Assembly: GCF_012516375.2 (NCBI RefSeq)
Contig: NZ_CP051204.2
Span: 186,001 to 250,000, forward strand
Direction of reading: 5' to 3'
DNA length: 64,000 bases
From: Chitinophaga oryzae
GTDB taxonomy: Bacteria > Bacteroidota > Bacteroidia > Chitinophagales > Chitinophagaceae
Made by a program: the position numbers and the translations under genes. Shown piece after piece: positions 31,485 to 40,142 of this stretch. The notes below the pieces were generated by a model, which saw nothing but the letters and a program-made list of their open reading frames with translations, ran no database searches and was not told where the DNA came from. Position 1 is the stretch's first letter; each line of letters starts with the position of its first letter.

Positions 31485-32938
31485 CCGGCGTTGAGTTCCC
31501 GCCTTACCCGGCTGTGTTTTTTGCCGTAGCAGAAATAGATCACCATCCCTATCGCCATCCAGATAATCAGCCGTAGCCATGTATCCAGCGGAAGGAACAC
31601 CATCATACCCACACAGGTGAGAATGCCCATGACAGGCACAAAAGGCACCCAGGGTGTTTTGAATGGCCGCGGCGCGTCGGGCATGGTATAGCGCAGTATC
31701 CATACGCCGGCGCATACAATGACAAAGGCCAGCAGCGTGCCGATGCTGGTCATCTCCCCTACCACCTTGATAGGTACCAGCGCGGCAAATATGCTGATGA
31801 AAACACAGAAGAGGATGTTTGACTTCCACGGGGTGCGGAAGCGGGGATGTATTTCCGAGAATATTTCAGGCAGCAGCCCGTCTTTAGACATCGAATAGAA
31901 TACGCGTGACTGACCCCAGAGATCTACCATGATCACCGAAGTATAGCCGATGATAATGGCGAGTACCACCAATTGTCCCAGCCATTTGAAAGGTGTGTGG
32001 GATATGGCGATGGCTACCGGGGCGCCGCTGTTTTTGAACTCGGTGTAAGGAGCGAGACCTGTCATTACATGAGAAAACAATATAAACAGCACGGTGCAGA
32101 TGGCCAGAGAGCCAAGAATGCCGATAGGCATGTTACGCTTGGGGTTTTTGGTTTCCTGCGCAGCGGTGCTCACGATATCGAAACCGAGGAAGACAAAGAA
32201 AACCACCCCTGCTCCCCGCAGGATGCCTGACCAGCCGAAATGGCCCAGTTCCCCCGTATTCTTAGGGATATAAGGCACCAGGTTGGCCGGCTGTACATAC
32301 TTCCACCCAAGGGCTATAAATACCAGTACCACACCCACCTTGAGAGATACCACCACGGCATTCCAGATAGCGGAACCTTTGGTGCCGCGCATCAGGATAT
32401 AGGACATCAGGATGACTACCAGTGCCGCGGGCAGATTAAACAACCCGTGTACTACTTCCCCGCCGGGAAGCGTGATCGTTTCAAATGGGGAATGCACCAG
32501 CCGGGGCGGCAGGTAGATGCCATAGCCGGCAAGGAATTCCACCAGGTAGTTGGACCAGCTGATAGATACGGTGGCGGCGCCCACGGAAAATTCCAGCACC
32601 AGGTCCCAGCCTATAATCCAGGCGAGCATCTCGCCCATGGTGGTATAAGCGTAGGTGTAGGCGCTGCCTGCGACGGGGATCATAGCGGCAAATTCAGCAT
32701 AACACAAGCCTGCGAAAGCACAGCCTACCGCTGCCACCACAAAGGAGATGGTGACTGCCGGACCGGCGTTGTTGCCTGCTGCCAGGCCTGTCAGGGAAAA
32801 CAGGCCGGCGCCAATGATAACCCCGAGGCCCAGCATGACCAGCTGAAAGCCGCTCAGCGTACGTTTCAGGCCATGACTGCCCTCTTCTCCGGACTCCTGT
32901 AAGAGCCAGGCCAGTGGTTTTTTGTAGTATTGCTTCAT
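31478..32938 (-). CDS. APC-superfamily amino acid permease (cationic amino acid transporter type)
   Basis: 486 residues with about 12-13 hydrophobic spans. The first span motif VMLGLGVIIGAGLFSLTGLA is the glycine-rich substrate loop of APC transporters, and AALVVILMSYILMRGTKGSA plus FFVFLGFDIVSTAAQETKNP fit the CAT/YfnA branch. It imports amino acids across the inner membrane using the proton gradient; the specific amino acid cannot be told. Cytosolic N-terminus has the short MKQYYKKPLAWLL stretch. It is isolated, with a long family A hairpin in its upstream region. Confidence 0.93.
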   Translation of the reverse strand: MKQYYKKPLAWLLQESGEEGSHGLKRTLSGFQLVMLGLGVIIGAGLFSLTGLAAGNNAGPAVTISFVVAAVGCAFAGLCYAEFAAMIPVAGSAYTYAYTTMGEMLAWIIGWDLVLEFSVGAATVSISWSNYLVEFLAGYGIYLPPRLVHSPFETITLPGGEVVHGLFNLPAALVVILMSYILMRGTKGSAIWNAVVVSLKVGVVLVFIALGWKYVQPANLVPYIPKNTGELGHFGWSGILRGAGVVFFVFLGFDIVSTAAQETKNPKRNMPIGILGSLAICTVLFILFSHVMTGLAPYTEFKNSGAPVAIAISHTPFKWLGQLVVLAIIIGYTSVIMVDLWGQSRVFYSMSKDGLLPEIFSEIHPRFRTPWKSNILFCVFISIFAALVPIKVVGEMTSIGTLLAFVIVCAGVWILRYTMPDAPRPFKTPWVPFVPVMGILTCVGMMVFLPLDTWLRLIIWMAIGMVIYFCYGKKHSRVRRELNAGQ

Positions 32939-33022
32939 TAATACCCTACTTGTTTGGTGGACTAATTGGGCGCAAAAGTAGCTAATATTTGGCTATTTGG
33001 TCATTGGGGACATTTTTTTATT

Positions 33023-33194
33023 TGATTTTGGGATTTTTTGATTTTTTGATGTTGGAATTTCGGGGATGATGATAAAGGTTGATACTCGAAACCAAACAAT
33101 AATAAATAGTTTAAAAATTTACTATTGTTGCCCGGTCTCCGCATTCATGTTTCCCCGAAATTCCGACATCAAAAAATTCCAAAATCCCCAAATC
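33023..33194. repeat. Long intergenic hairpin, family A copy 3 (large loop)
   Basis: A 25-bp core arm at 33042-33066 is inverted at 33152-33176 with one mismatch (G-U compatible). Weaker pairing extends outward into GATTTTGGGATTTTTTG at 33024-33040 and to 33194. The 85-base loop holds a smaller palindrome, AATAGT...ACTATT. It ends three bases before the stop of the isomerase-like gene. Confidence 0.7.
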
Positions 33195-33196
33195 TT

Positions 33197-34093
33197 TTAT
33201 GCGATGTCGCAGATATGAACGGCATTGTTCAGGGAAGCCAGTTTATCGGGACGGGACGGAATGAACTCCTGCGCCACGTATCCTTTGAAGCCTGTTTCGT
33301 GGATGGCTTTCATGATAGCGGGGTAATACAGTTCCTGGGTTTCGTCTATTTCATGACGACCGGGAACGCCGCCGGTATGGTAGTGCGCGATGTATTGATG
33401 ATGATCACGGATGTTGCGGATAACGTCTCCTTCCATGATCTGCATATGGTAGATATCGTACAACAGTTTAAAGTTTTCGGAACCTACTGATTTACAGAGC
33501 GCTACGCCCCAGGCGGTATGGTCGCACTGATAGTCATGGTGATCTACTTTGCTGTTCAGCAGCTCCATCACGAGGGTTACTTTTTTCTTTTCCGCGTAGC
33601 TGATAATACGCTGCAGTCCTTTCGTGCAGTTGGCGATCCCCTGCTCGTCGCTGAGGCCATTGCGATTGCCGGAGAAGCAGATGAGATTGGAGAAACCGGC
33701 TTTGGCTGTTTCATCGATATAATGCCGGAAATAGGTTTCCAGTTTATCGTGATGGGCAGGGTTGTTGAATCCCCGGGTGATGCCCCATTCCGGACCGTTG
33801 CTGGCCACCATGGCGCAGGTCATGTCATGTTTTTTCAGAACGGCGAAATCCTTCGGGTCTACCAGGTCGATTGACGGAATGCCGATCTTTTTGGCGGCCA
33901 CGCAGAGATCGGCCAGCGAAATATCGTCATAACACCACGCACATACAGAGTGGTTGATTTTTCCTTTCAGCGGTTCTCCAACGGTTTTGTCGTGAGCCGC
34001 TACCCTTTCTGAAAGGGAAGATAAGGCGGTAGATGCCAGTGCCATAGTCGCTACTTTTTTGATCATGTCGCGGCGGGAGTTTTCCTCGTGCAT
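33197..34093 (-). CDS. Tat-exported sugar isomerase/epimerase-like TIM-barrel protein (hydroxypyruvate isomerase type)
   Basis: 298 residues. The N-terminus carries a twin-arginine motif (NSRRDMIKKVATMALASTAL), so the folded protein is probably exported by Tat. The barrel is the AP-endonuclease 2/Hyi type: KINHSVCAWCYDDISLADLC, LVDPKDFAVLKKH, VTLVMELLNSKVDHHDYQCD, LLYDIYHMQIMEGDVIRNIR and HYHTGGVPGRHEIDETQELY. The Glu, Asp/His and Glu residues in these segments are the expected metal ligands of this superfamily. Substrate unknown; hydroxypyruvate isomerase is the closest family. Confidence 0.9.
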   Translation of the reverse strand: MHEENSRRDMIKKVATMALASTALSSLSERVAAHDKTVGEPLKGKINHSVCAWCYDDISLADLCVAAKKIGIPSIDLVDPKDFAVLKKHDMTCAMVASNGPEWGITRGFNNPAHHDKLETYFRHYIDETAKAGFSNLICFSGNRNGLSDEQGIANCTKGLQRIISYAEKKKVTLVMELLNSKVDHHDYQCDHTAWGVALCKSVGSENFKLLYDIYHMQIMEGDVIRNIRDHHQYIAHYHTGGVPGRHEIDETQELYYPAIMKAIHETGFKGYVAQEFIPSRPDKLASLNNAVHICDIA

Positions 34094-34293
34094 AATTTCA
34101 GTGTGCTTTAAGTGGCATCAATTTAATTGAAAATAAGCGTATTTGCAACACTTACTGCAACTTCGCAACAGGAAAGGGCTCCGACAGGTTGTCACAGTTT
34201 TTTTGAAGGCAAACGGACTGAAAATCTTACCTTTAAAGCAGCAATCTTATTTTGGTAAGCATTTTGTTTATGTATTGAAAAGCGGAGGTTGAA

Positions 34294-34578
34294 ATGGAAA
34301 AAAAATATACCCCAAGTTTATGGCTCTGTATCCTGATGGACCTGATTGGTTGTGCGAGTTATGCCGTACCTGTTTTAGGTGATGTCAGCGATGTGATCTG
34401 GGCCCCGATTTCAGCAATTATCTTTTACCGTATGTTTGGTGGCCCCGTTGGTACTTTTGGTAGTGCCTTTAACTTTTTGGAAGAACTGTTTCCCGGAACG
34501 GATTTTATCCCCACCTTCACCGTGGCGTGGATTGTAAAGCGTATCTGGGCGGGCAGAAGGACCGTTTCTATGCGGTAA
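34294..34578 (+). CDS. Small conserved-looking membrane protein
   Basis: 94 residues. Two hydrophobic stretches (LWLCILMDLIGCASYAVPVL and VIWAPISAIIFYRMFGG) suggest a two-pass inner-membrane protein, ending with a basic tail (KRIWAGRRTVSMR). I do not recognise a named family. It stands alone, with a long hairpin beginning five bases after its stop. Confidence 0.8.
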   Translation: MEKKYTPSLWLCILMDLIGCASYAVPVLGDVSDVIWAPISAIIFYRMFGGPVGTFGSAFNFLEELFPGTDFIPTFTVAWIVKRIWAGRRTVSMR

Positions 34579-34582
34579 CTTT

Positions 34583-34667
34583 AAATTTTTTGATTTTCGA
34601 TTTTTTGATTTTGAGATTGTGGGTGTACAAAAATTCCCAAATCAAAAAATCGAAAATCAAAAAATTT
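34583..34667. repeat. Long intergenic hairpin, family A copy 4
   Basis: Perfect 29-bp arms at 34583-34611 and 34639-34667 around a 27-base loop. The arm has two TTTTTTGATTT modules separated by TCG. It occupies the whole gap between the two convergent genes, touching the stop of the right one. Confidence 0.85.
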
Positions 34668-37531
34668 TAAAAGTGGTTCACCCTGAATCCTCCCTGTCCT
34701 CCGCGAGGCCCCATCATCCGCATACCTCTCTCTGCATTGTTCCCTTTGTTATTACCACCGAACTTATTGAGGAAATAAGTAAAGCTGACCATAAAGTACT
34801 GCTGCAGCACATTGGAACGAACGTCTTCAATGTAGTTATCGCTCACATCGCGGGAAACCGCTACGTACTGCCGCAGCAGGTCGAAGCCCTGTATCCTGAT
34901 CATACCTTGTTTTTTCGGGAACACATACTTGGATATGTTGGCGTTCCACATGGTGGAAGTCAGGTTATAGCCAGCAGTACGGCCTCTGCTGAGCGTGCAG
35001 GTAATGTCCGAGCCCACCATGAAGCCCAGCGGCAGATTGAAATTTACATCGGCATTGAAGTTATAGTCAAAGTACTGTGTGTTGGGAGTAGACGGCAACG
35101 TATAGGAGGTGGCGTTATAGTTTACGCTGCCGCCCAGGGCTGCGTCGAACAGCTCTTTATACATATAGCTTACGTTCACGGATTGCGTCAGCTGAAACGT
35201 GCTTTTATAGTTCATTACGCCCTGTGTCATGTTTACATCGCGGCTGTAGCCGATCATGGTGCCGGTATTCAGGTTCTGGCCGGGTGTGCGTGACAGCGGG
35301 ATGGAGTTATGCAACATACCGTTAATGCTGTAATAGCCATTCACGTTTACCGGTTTGCTGAAAGTCTTTCCTGTAGCGGTGTCCAGCCGGGTGGAGTTGA
35401 CGATTTTGTTGGAGCCGAAAGATCCTCTCAGCATGGCAAACATACCCCTGAACGTCGTATTGTTGAACTGGTTATAGTTAATGCGCAGGGTATTATTGAA
35501 AGACGGTTTCAGGTCGGGGTTACCTTCCTGGACATACAACGCATTACTGTTGTCCGGTACAGGTTGCAGCTGTTGTACGGTAGGCTGCTGGGTGTTACCG
35601 TTATAGTTTATGCGTAACCGTTTGTTCTTCGCGAACGTGTAGTTGAAGCTGGCATTGGGTGCGAAGTTAACAGTCCGCTGATGAATGAGGCTGTCTCTTT
35701 TTGTACGGAAAGAATAGGTGGTGTTATCGAGATTATTGAACAGCACGTTCAGCCCGATAGAGTAATCGTACTTCAGCCTGGTAGTACGGAAAGCCAGGCC
35801 GGCCTGCTGATTGAGCGTATTGTTGGTGAAAGCGTTGCTCAGTGAATCGTTGAGCTGATCGTATATGCCTTTGCCTTCATCATAGTCGTACGTATATTTT
35901 TTACTATCGCTTTTATAGTTGGTAAAGCCATAGTTGGCTTCGAGATATTTATCCCTGCCTAAAGGCTCGGTGTACGTGAGGTTGGCGCCGGCATTTTTGC
36001 TGGTGGTATTGATCTGGTTGTTCTGATTGAATGTTGACAGGCTGTCATTGGCAAAATAATACACGCTGGACTTGTTGAAGTTCTGCTGATCATTAATGCT
36101 GGTATTGTATGTCAGGTTGAGGCTGAGGGATCGGCCGGGTGTTTTAAACCGTTTTCTGAACAGCAGTGATCCGCCGATATTCTGATTGTTGCCCTGGCCG
36201 TCGTTGGTGGTAGTGCCTTTGTTGACCGTGTCCTTGTTGTTGTTCAGCGTCTGGTAGTCGCGGGAGCTGAAGCTGTTGCCGTTTGTAAGGGAATAGGAAG
36301 GTGAAAACACCAGGGAGTGCATGGAGTCTATTTCGTATTCCACGCGGGCGTCGAGGCGGTTGTTGCTGTTGTCTGTCTGCGAGGCGGAATTTTCGTTATA
36401 GAAGGTGGTGCTGTTGCCGGCGAAGGTTTGCCTGGAAGTTTGTTGCGCCAGGTTGTTTTTGGTATCGTTAAAGAAGTAGCTGCCGCTGAACTGCACTTTT
36501 TTGCTGAAGTCTTCGCTGAAGTTGAGGCCTGCGTTCCAGTTGCGGGTGATGCCGGGGTTAGCGTTGCCGCCGCCGCCACCCTGTGTAACGATCATGCCAC
36601 CGCCGCCTCGGCCACCTCTCCCGCGGCCCCCGCCACCGCCGCCGCCGGCGGGACTGAAGCTCATCTGGTCGCGGACCGAGTAGCCGGTACTGTTAATGTT
36701 ATTGCCGCCGCCGATGAGGCTCATTTGCTGATTATCGCGGAAGCGGTTGATGTTAAACGCGGTGGAGAAGCGGTCGTCCGTACCGTAGCCTGCGGAGGCG
36801 CGGCCAAACAGGCCTTTCTTTTTATCTTTTTTAATGGTGATGTTGATTGCTTTTTCTGTCTGCCCGTCATCGATTTTAGTGAATTCAGCCTGATCGGATT
36901 TTTTATCGATGATCTGTACTTTGTCGATGATATTGGCAGGCAGATTTTTGGTGGCCATTTTAGGGTCTGTACCGAAGAACGGTTTGCCGTCCACGTATAC
37001 TTTGGTAACCGTTTCTCCTTGCGCCGTGATGGCCCCGTCTTTATCCACGGTGACGCCGGGCAGTTTTTTGAGCAGGTCTTCCACTACCGCGTTATCGCGG
37101 GTTTTGAAGGCATCTGCATTAAATTCGAGGGTATCTTTTTTCACCACGATGGGTGGTTTTTCATCTTTGATTTCTACGGCGTTGAGGTTTACGCCTTTGA
37201 GTTCCATGCCCAGTGTGCCCAGTGTGAGCGATGGTGTTTCTTCCGTGATTTTTACGGGTTTATTGATGGCTTTATAGCCGAGGAAGCTGATAAAGAGGCG
37301 ATAGTCGCCGTTGGCGATATTAGTGATCTCGAAATTCCCTTTGTTGTCGGTGATGGCTGTACTGGCTACGGTAGAGTCTTTGGCGTGCAATAATACCACA
37401 GTGGCCGCGGGCATGGCTTCCCTGGTGCTTTGATCTGTTAACTGTCCCTTAATCTTTCCTTGCTGTGCCTGAGCCTGGGAGCAGATGACTCCCAAACTCA
37501 GTACCAGCAAGAGCTGTATAATTTTTTTCAT
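34667..37531 (-). CDS. Outer-membrane beta-barrel protein with carboxypeptidase-regulatory-like and TonB plug domains
   Basis: 954 residues. A signal peptide (ending AQAQ) precedes a CarboxypepD_reg-like beta-sandwich (about residues 24-110: GKIKGQLTDQSTREAMPAAT). A TonB-dependent plug follows (about 125-240: VEDLLKKLPGVTVDKDG, KVYVDGKPFFGTDPKMATKN). The rest is a long 20-22-strand type barrel ending in the aromatic-rich C-terminus. A Gly/Arg-rich low-complexity stretch (about residues 293-325) interrupts the early barrel. It is the outer-membrane receptor/transport component, possibly for a small ligand. It follows the GLPGLI gene by 39 bp on the same strand. Confidence 0.9.
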   Translation of the reverse strand: MKKIIQLLLVLSLGVICSQAQAQQGKIKGQLTDQSTREAMPAATVVLLHAKDSTVASTAITDNKGNFEITNIANGDYRLFISFLGYKAINKPVKITEETPSLTLGTLGMELKGVNLNAVEIKDEKPPIVVKKDTLEFNADAFKTRDNAVVEDLLKKLPGVTVDKDGAITAQGETVTKVYVDGKPFFGTDPKMATKNLPANIIDKVQIIDKKSDQAEFTKIDDGQTEKAINITIKKDKKKGLFGRASAGYGTDDRFSTAFNINRFRDNQQMSLIGGGNNINSTGYSVRDQMSFSPAGGGGGGGRGRGGRGGGGMIVTQGGGGGNANPGITRNWNAGLNFSEDFSKKVQFSGSYFFNDTKNNLAQQTSRQTFAGNSTTFYNENSASQTDNSNNRLDARVEYEIDSMHSLVFSPSYSLTNGNSFSSRDYQTLNNNKDTVNKGTTTNDGQGNNQNIGGSLLFRKRFKTPGRSLSLNLTYNTSINDQQNFNKSSVYYFANDSLSTFNQNNQINTTSKNAGANLTYTEPLGRDKYLEANYGFTNYKSDSKKYTYDYDEGKGIYDQLNDSLSNAFTNNTLNQQAGLAFRTTRLKYDYSIGLNVLFNNLDNTTYSFRTKRDSLIHQRTVNFAPNASFNYTFAKNKRLRINYNGNTQQPTVQQLQPVPDNSNALYVQEGNPDLKPSFNNTLRINYNQFNNTTFRGMFAMLRGSFGSNKIVNSTRLDTATGKTFSKPVNVNGYYSINGMLHNSIPLSRTPGQNLNTGTMIGYSRDVNMTQGVMNYKSTFQLTQSVNVSYMYKELFDAALGGSVNYNATSYTLPSTPNTQYFDYNFNADVNFNLPLGFMVGSDITCTLSRGRTAGYNLTSTMWNANISKYVFPKKQGMIRIQGFDLLRQYVAVSRDVSDNYIEDVRSNVLQQYFMVSFTYFLNKFGGNNKGNNAERGMRMMGPRGGQGGFRVNHF

Positions 37532-37570
37532 AATGGAGGTTCGCGCAAAAAGGTAAGATAGGATGAATTT

Positions 37571-38377
37571 TTACATTTGGGGTTGCCGCTTACGTAATTT
37601 CTCCATCTCCTGTTGCCTGATATCCCGCATTTGTTCCTGGCTGATTTTCTCCGCTCCTGCGGGGATACTGAGGTCAGTATCTGTAACGGCCTGCAGGTTT
37701 ACGCTGGAGGCGTTGAAAGCACGTTTGCCGCCTTCGGCTACCAGTACTACGGCGTTGGCTTCCGGCAATAATCCGTTGATGGGGGAAAAGCTGAACGGCA
37801 GTTCCGTGGTGTACCATACTGTATAGGTATCATCTTTCAGCTTTACAGTGGCTTTTTTACAGGTATAGCCGGCTATTTTCTTTGTCTTTTCGCTGGTTTT
37901 GGTATCAGCGGCAACGATAAAGTCTTCTTCGCTGTAGTAGGTTTTGCGGTCTTCGCCGAAGGTGCTGAAAACATGGATGACTTTTTTATTGGCCAGGTCG
38001 AAGTACTGTGTGTTGCCGCGGCCCATCATGCCACCCATTCTGCGCTGGCCGGGGCCGGGCCCTTGTGCCGGCGCGTTGCTGGTGTCTCTGCGGGCTCTGC
38101 CACCCCAGCGGCCGCCGCCATTGCCAAAGTCGGGTCTTTCTGTGGCCAGTTTGGCATGGCCGTTATTAAAAGTAAGGGTTTGTTTGAAGGTGATCACGTC
38201 GGGGATCTGCGGGGCGTCATCGCCGTCGCCACCGCCGCGCTGGAACCCGCGCATCCGTTCGGGGTCTGTTTTAGCAGTCACCTCGTAAACAATAGTGCCT
38301 GACTGCTGCGCCAGCAGCGGCTGTGAAAAAGGCAGCGCCAGGGCTGCGCTCATAATGATCCGGGATATACCTTTCAT
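37571..38377 (-). CDS. GLPGLI-family secreted protein
   Basis: 268 residues from ATG 38377; the longer in-frame start adds seven residues ahead of the signal peptide. Signal peptide ends PLLAQ. GLPGLI landmarks: GTIVYEVTAK at the start, TQYFDLANKKVIHVFST, KIAGYTCKKATVKL, YTVWYTTELPFSFSP and GLLPEANAVVLV (the GLPG-L motif). A Gly/Arg/Asp-rich stretch (residues about 48-120) is inserted near the N-terminal part. GLPGLI proteins are secreted and commonly encoded beside TonB-receptor-type genes, as here. Function of the family is not established. Upstream lies the repeat array shared with the two-component system. Confidence 0.9.
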   Translation of the reverse strand: MKGISRIIMSAALALPFSQPLLAQQSGTIVYEVTAKTDPERMRGFQRGGGDGDDAPQIPDVITFKQTLTFNNGHAKLATERPDFGNGGGRWGGRARRDTSNAPAQGPGPGQRRMGGMMGRGNTQYFDLANKKVIHVFSTFGEDRKTYYSEEDFIVAADTKTSEKTKKIAGYTCKKATVKLKDDTYTVWYTTELPFSFSPINGLLPEANAVVLVAEGGKRAFNASSVNLQAVTDTDLSIPAGAEKISQEQMRDIRQQEMEKLRKRQPQM

Positions 38378-38420
38378 GGTTGCTGATTTTACCGGCAAAA
38401 ATCCCGCTTCCCCGTTTCTT

Positions 38421-38510
38421 TTTGCGTTAAAAAGCTTTATTTACTGTTATTTACTGTTAAAGGTTATCTACCAGCGTTAAATAGGCTTATCTACTGTTAA
38501 TTACTGTTAA
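38421..38510. promoter_or_regulatory. Operator-like array of 10-bp-phased GTTAA repeats
   Basis: Six 10-bp units end in GTTAA or GTTAT, beginning at 38421, 38441, 38451, 38471, 38491 and 38501 and all in the same 10-base register: TTTGCGTTAA, TTACTGTTAT, TTACTGTTAA, CCAGCGTTAA, CTACTGTTAA, TTACTGTTAA. Two adjacent pairs (38441/38451 and 38491/38501) lie 50 bp apart. Tandem direct repeats in 10-11 bp phase are the usual binding sites for OmpR-family response regulators. The array lies between divergent promoters of the receptor/GLPGLI unit and the sensor kinase, next to an OmpR-family regulator gene. Confidence 0.7.
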
Positions 38511-38539
38511 GGATTTCGCCCCTTTAGCGCCGGAATAGA

Positions 38540-38547
38540 TAGTTTTG
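38540..38547 (+). promoter_or_regulatory. Promoter -7 box for the sensor kinase
   Basis: TAGTTTTG fits TAnnTTTG. The expected transcription start is about 38553, so the last repeat (38501-38510) lies at about -52 to -43, a usual activator position for OmpR-type proteins. Confidence 0.55.
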
Positions 38548-38567
38548 TAACGATATAAATATGATTG

Positions 38568-40007
38568 ATGCGGCAACGAATCCGAAACATCCTTATCCTC
38601 ATGTGCAGCTGTATCCTCGGGATCTTTCTCTTCCAGGGATACTGGGTGTACAATTCCTACCGCATCCGGCAGGAGCAGTTCAGCAAGGAGATCAATGATG
38701 CCTTGCGGACAGCGGTATTCAACAAACAGTTCTCCGATGTGCACCGGCAGTTCCCGGATATGCGCAGCTATCGTTATTACAGGGCAAAAGACAGCGCCCG
38801 TATGGTGATGCTGCGGATAAACCGGCATGACGGCCGGCACCGGCATGGCCCGGGCGACATGCCACCCGGCCCTCTGCCTCCGCCAGACAGTATCAAGGGA
38901 GATGTTACCGCCCGCATTTATGTCGATACCCTCGCCCGTCAGATCTCCGAATTCCTGATCGCCGGCAATAACCGCAACGACAGCGCCAATCTCAGGAAAC
39001 TGGACTCCGTTTTCCGTGCTGAACTCCATAACCGCCAGATAGCCACCCCGTATCAACTGGACACTTTTCACATGAGTTACAGCGGTTTTGAAAGGGAGAG
39101 CTTCCGCGACAGCATCCGGAAAAGAGAGCCCCGGCAAACATCCAAGATACCTTTCAATCCTGCCAGCAACCTGTTTGTGCAGGCCAGCTTCGAGTCGCCG
39201 CTGCAGTTCATCCTGCAGAAAATGCTCTGGACGCTGGTGAGCTCTGTGGCGCTGCTGGTACTGACTGTGCTGTGTTTCGTATATATGCTGCGTACTATCC
39301 TCAAACAGAAAAGACTGTCGGAGGTGAAGAACGATTTTATCAATAACATGACCCATGAGCTGAAGACGCCGATAGCCACCGTATCTGCGGCGGTAGAAGC
39401 GCTGCAGAACTTCAATGCGCTGAACGATCAGCGCAAAACGCAGACTTACCTGGATATTTCCAAAAATGAACTGCAACGGCTGTCCGATCTGGTGGAAAAG
39501 GTATTGCACATTGCCGCAGAAGAGAAAGAGGACTTTGAGTTGTTCCGCGAGGAAACAGACCTCAACGAAGTGATCGATAATATCCTGACGAACCATCAAC
39601 TGAAAGCGACGAAAGTGCTGCAGGTGCGGTATGACAACAAGTTGACCCGCCCCACTGTTTATGTAGATAAAACCCATTTGTCCAACGCCATCAATAACCT
39701 CGTGGACAATGCCATCAAGTATTCCGGGGAGCAGGTGCAGTTGTATATCAGCTGCAGCGAAGAGAACGGTATATTGAAGATCAGGGTAAGGGATAATGGT
39801 ATTGGCATCCCCCGGGTGTACCAGGAGAATATCTTTGATAAATTTTTCCGGGTACCTACCGGCGACCTGCATAACGTGAAAGGTTTCGGACTGGGCCTGA
39901 GTTATGTGAAAAAGATAGTGGAGATGCATGGCGGCACCATCCGGGTGCATAGTGAGCCGGACAAAGGGACGGAGTTCACGATCAATATTCCGTTGTCCCG
40001 GGGCTGA
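38568..40007 (+). CDS. Two-component sensor histidine kinase
   Basis: 479 residues from ATG 38568 (the preceding TTG is also in frame). Two membrane segments, about residues 7-27 and about 225-245, flank a periplasmic sensor domain of roughly 200 residues with a notable Arg/His/Pro/Gly stretch (RHDGRHRHGPGDMPPGPLPP). Then HisKA (FINNMTHELKTPIATVSAAV, phosphorylated His), and HATPase_c with the N box (NAINNLVDNAIKYS), G1 (RVRDNGIGIP) and G2 (KGFGLGLSYVKKIV). Signal unknown; the His-rich loop could bind a metal. It partners with the regulator at 40143 and faces the repeat array. Confidence 0.94.
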   Translation: MRQRIRNILILMCSCILGIFLFQGYWVYNSYRIRQEQFSKEINDALRTAVFNKQFSDVHRQFPDMRSYRYYRAKDSARMVMLRINRHDGRHRHGPGDMPPGPLPPPDSIKGDVTARIYVDTLARQISEFLIAGNNRNDSANLRKLDSVFRAELHNRQIATPYQLDTFHMSYSGFERESFRDSIRKREPRQTSKIPFNPASNLFVQASFESPLQFILQKMLWTLVSSVALLVLTVLCFVYMLRTILKQKRLSEVKNDFINNMTHELKTPIATVSAAVEALQNFNALNDQRKTQTYLDISKNELQRLSDLVEKVLHIAAEEKEDFELFREETDLNEVIDNILTNHQLKATKVLQVRYDNKLTRPTVYVDKTHLSNAINNLVDNAIKYSGEQVQLYISCSEENGILKIRVRDNGIGIPRVYQENIFDKFFRVPTGDLHNVKGFGLGLSYVKKIVEMHGGTIRVHSEPDKGTEFTINIPLSRG

Positions 40008-40142
40008 AGCCCGGAGCGACAATCAGGGGGCTTCAGGATGATAGCAGGTACATGACTTTCATACGGAACAGCTCCAATACTTCACCTGTTCCGCAACGTG
40101 CCCGGGGCGAGAGCCCTGGGGCCCGGGAACGAAAAAAACGAT

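Noticed and set aside
38487..40022. A 511-codon minus-strand frame opposite the sensor kinase
   Set aside because: The plus strand encodes a full histidine kinase with all motifs; the opposite frame has none.
40008..40142. GC-rich palindromes in the gap between kinase and regulator
   Set aside because: Short overlapping CCCGGGGC-type segments can fold, but they have no U-run and no repeat elsewhere in the window, so I cannot assign a role.
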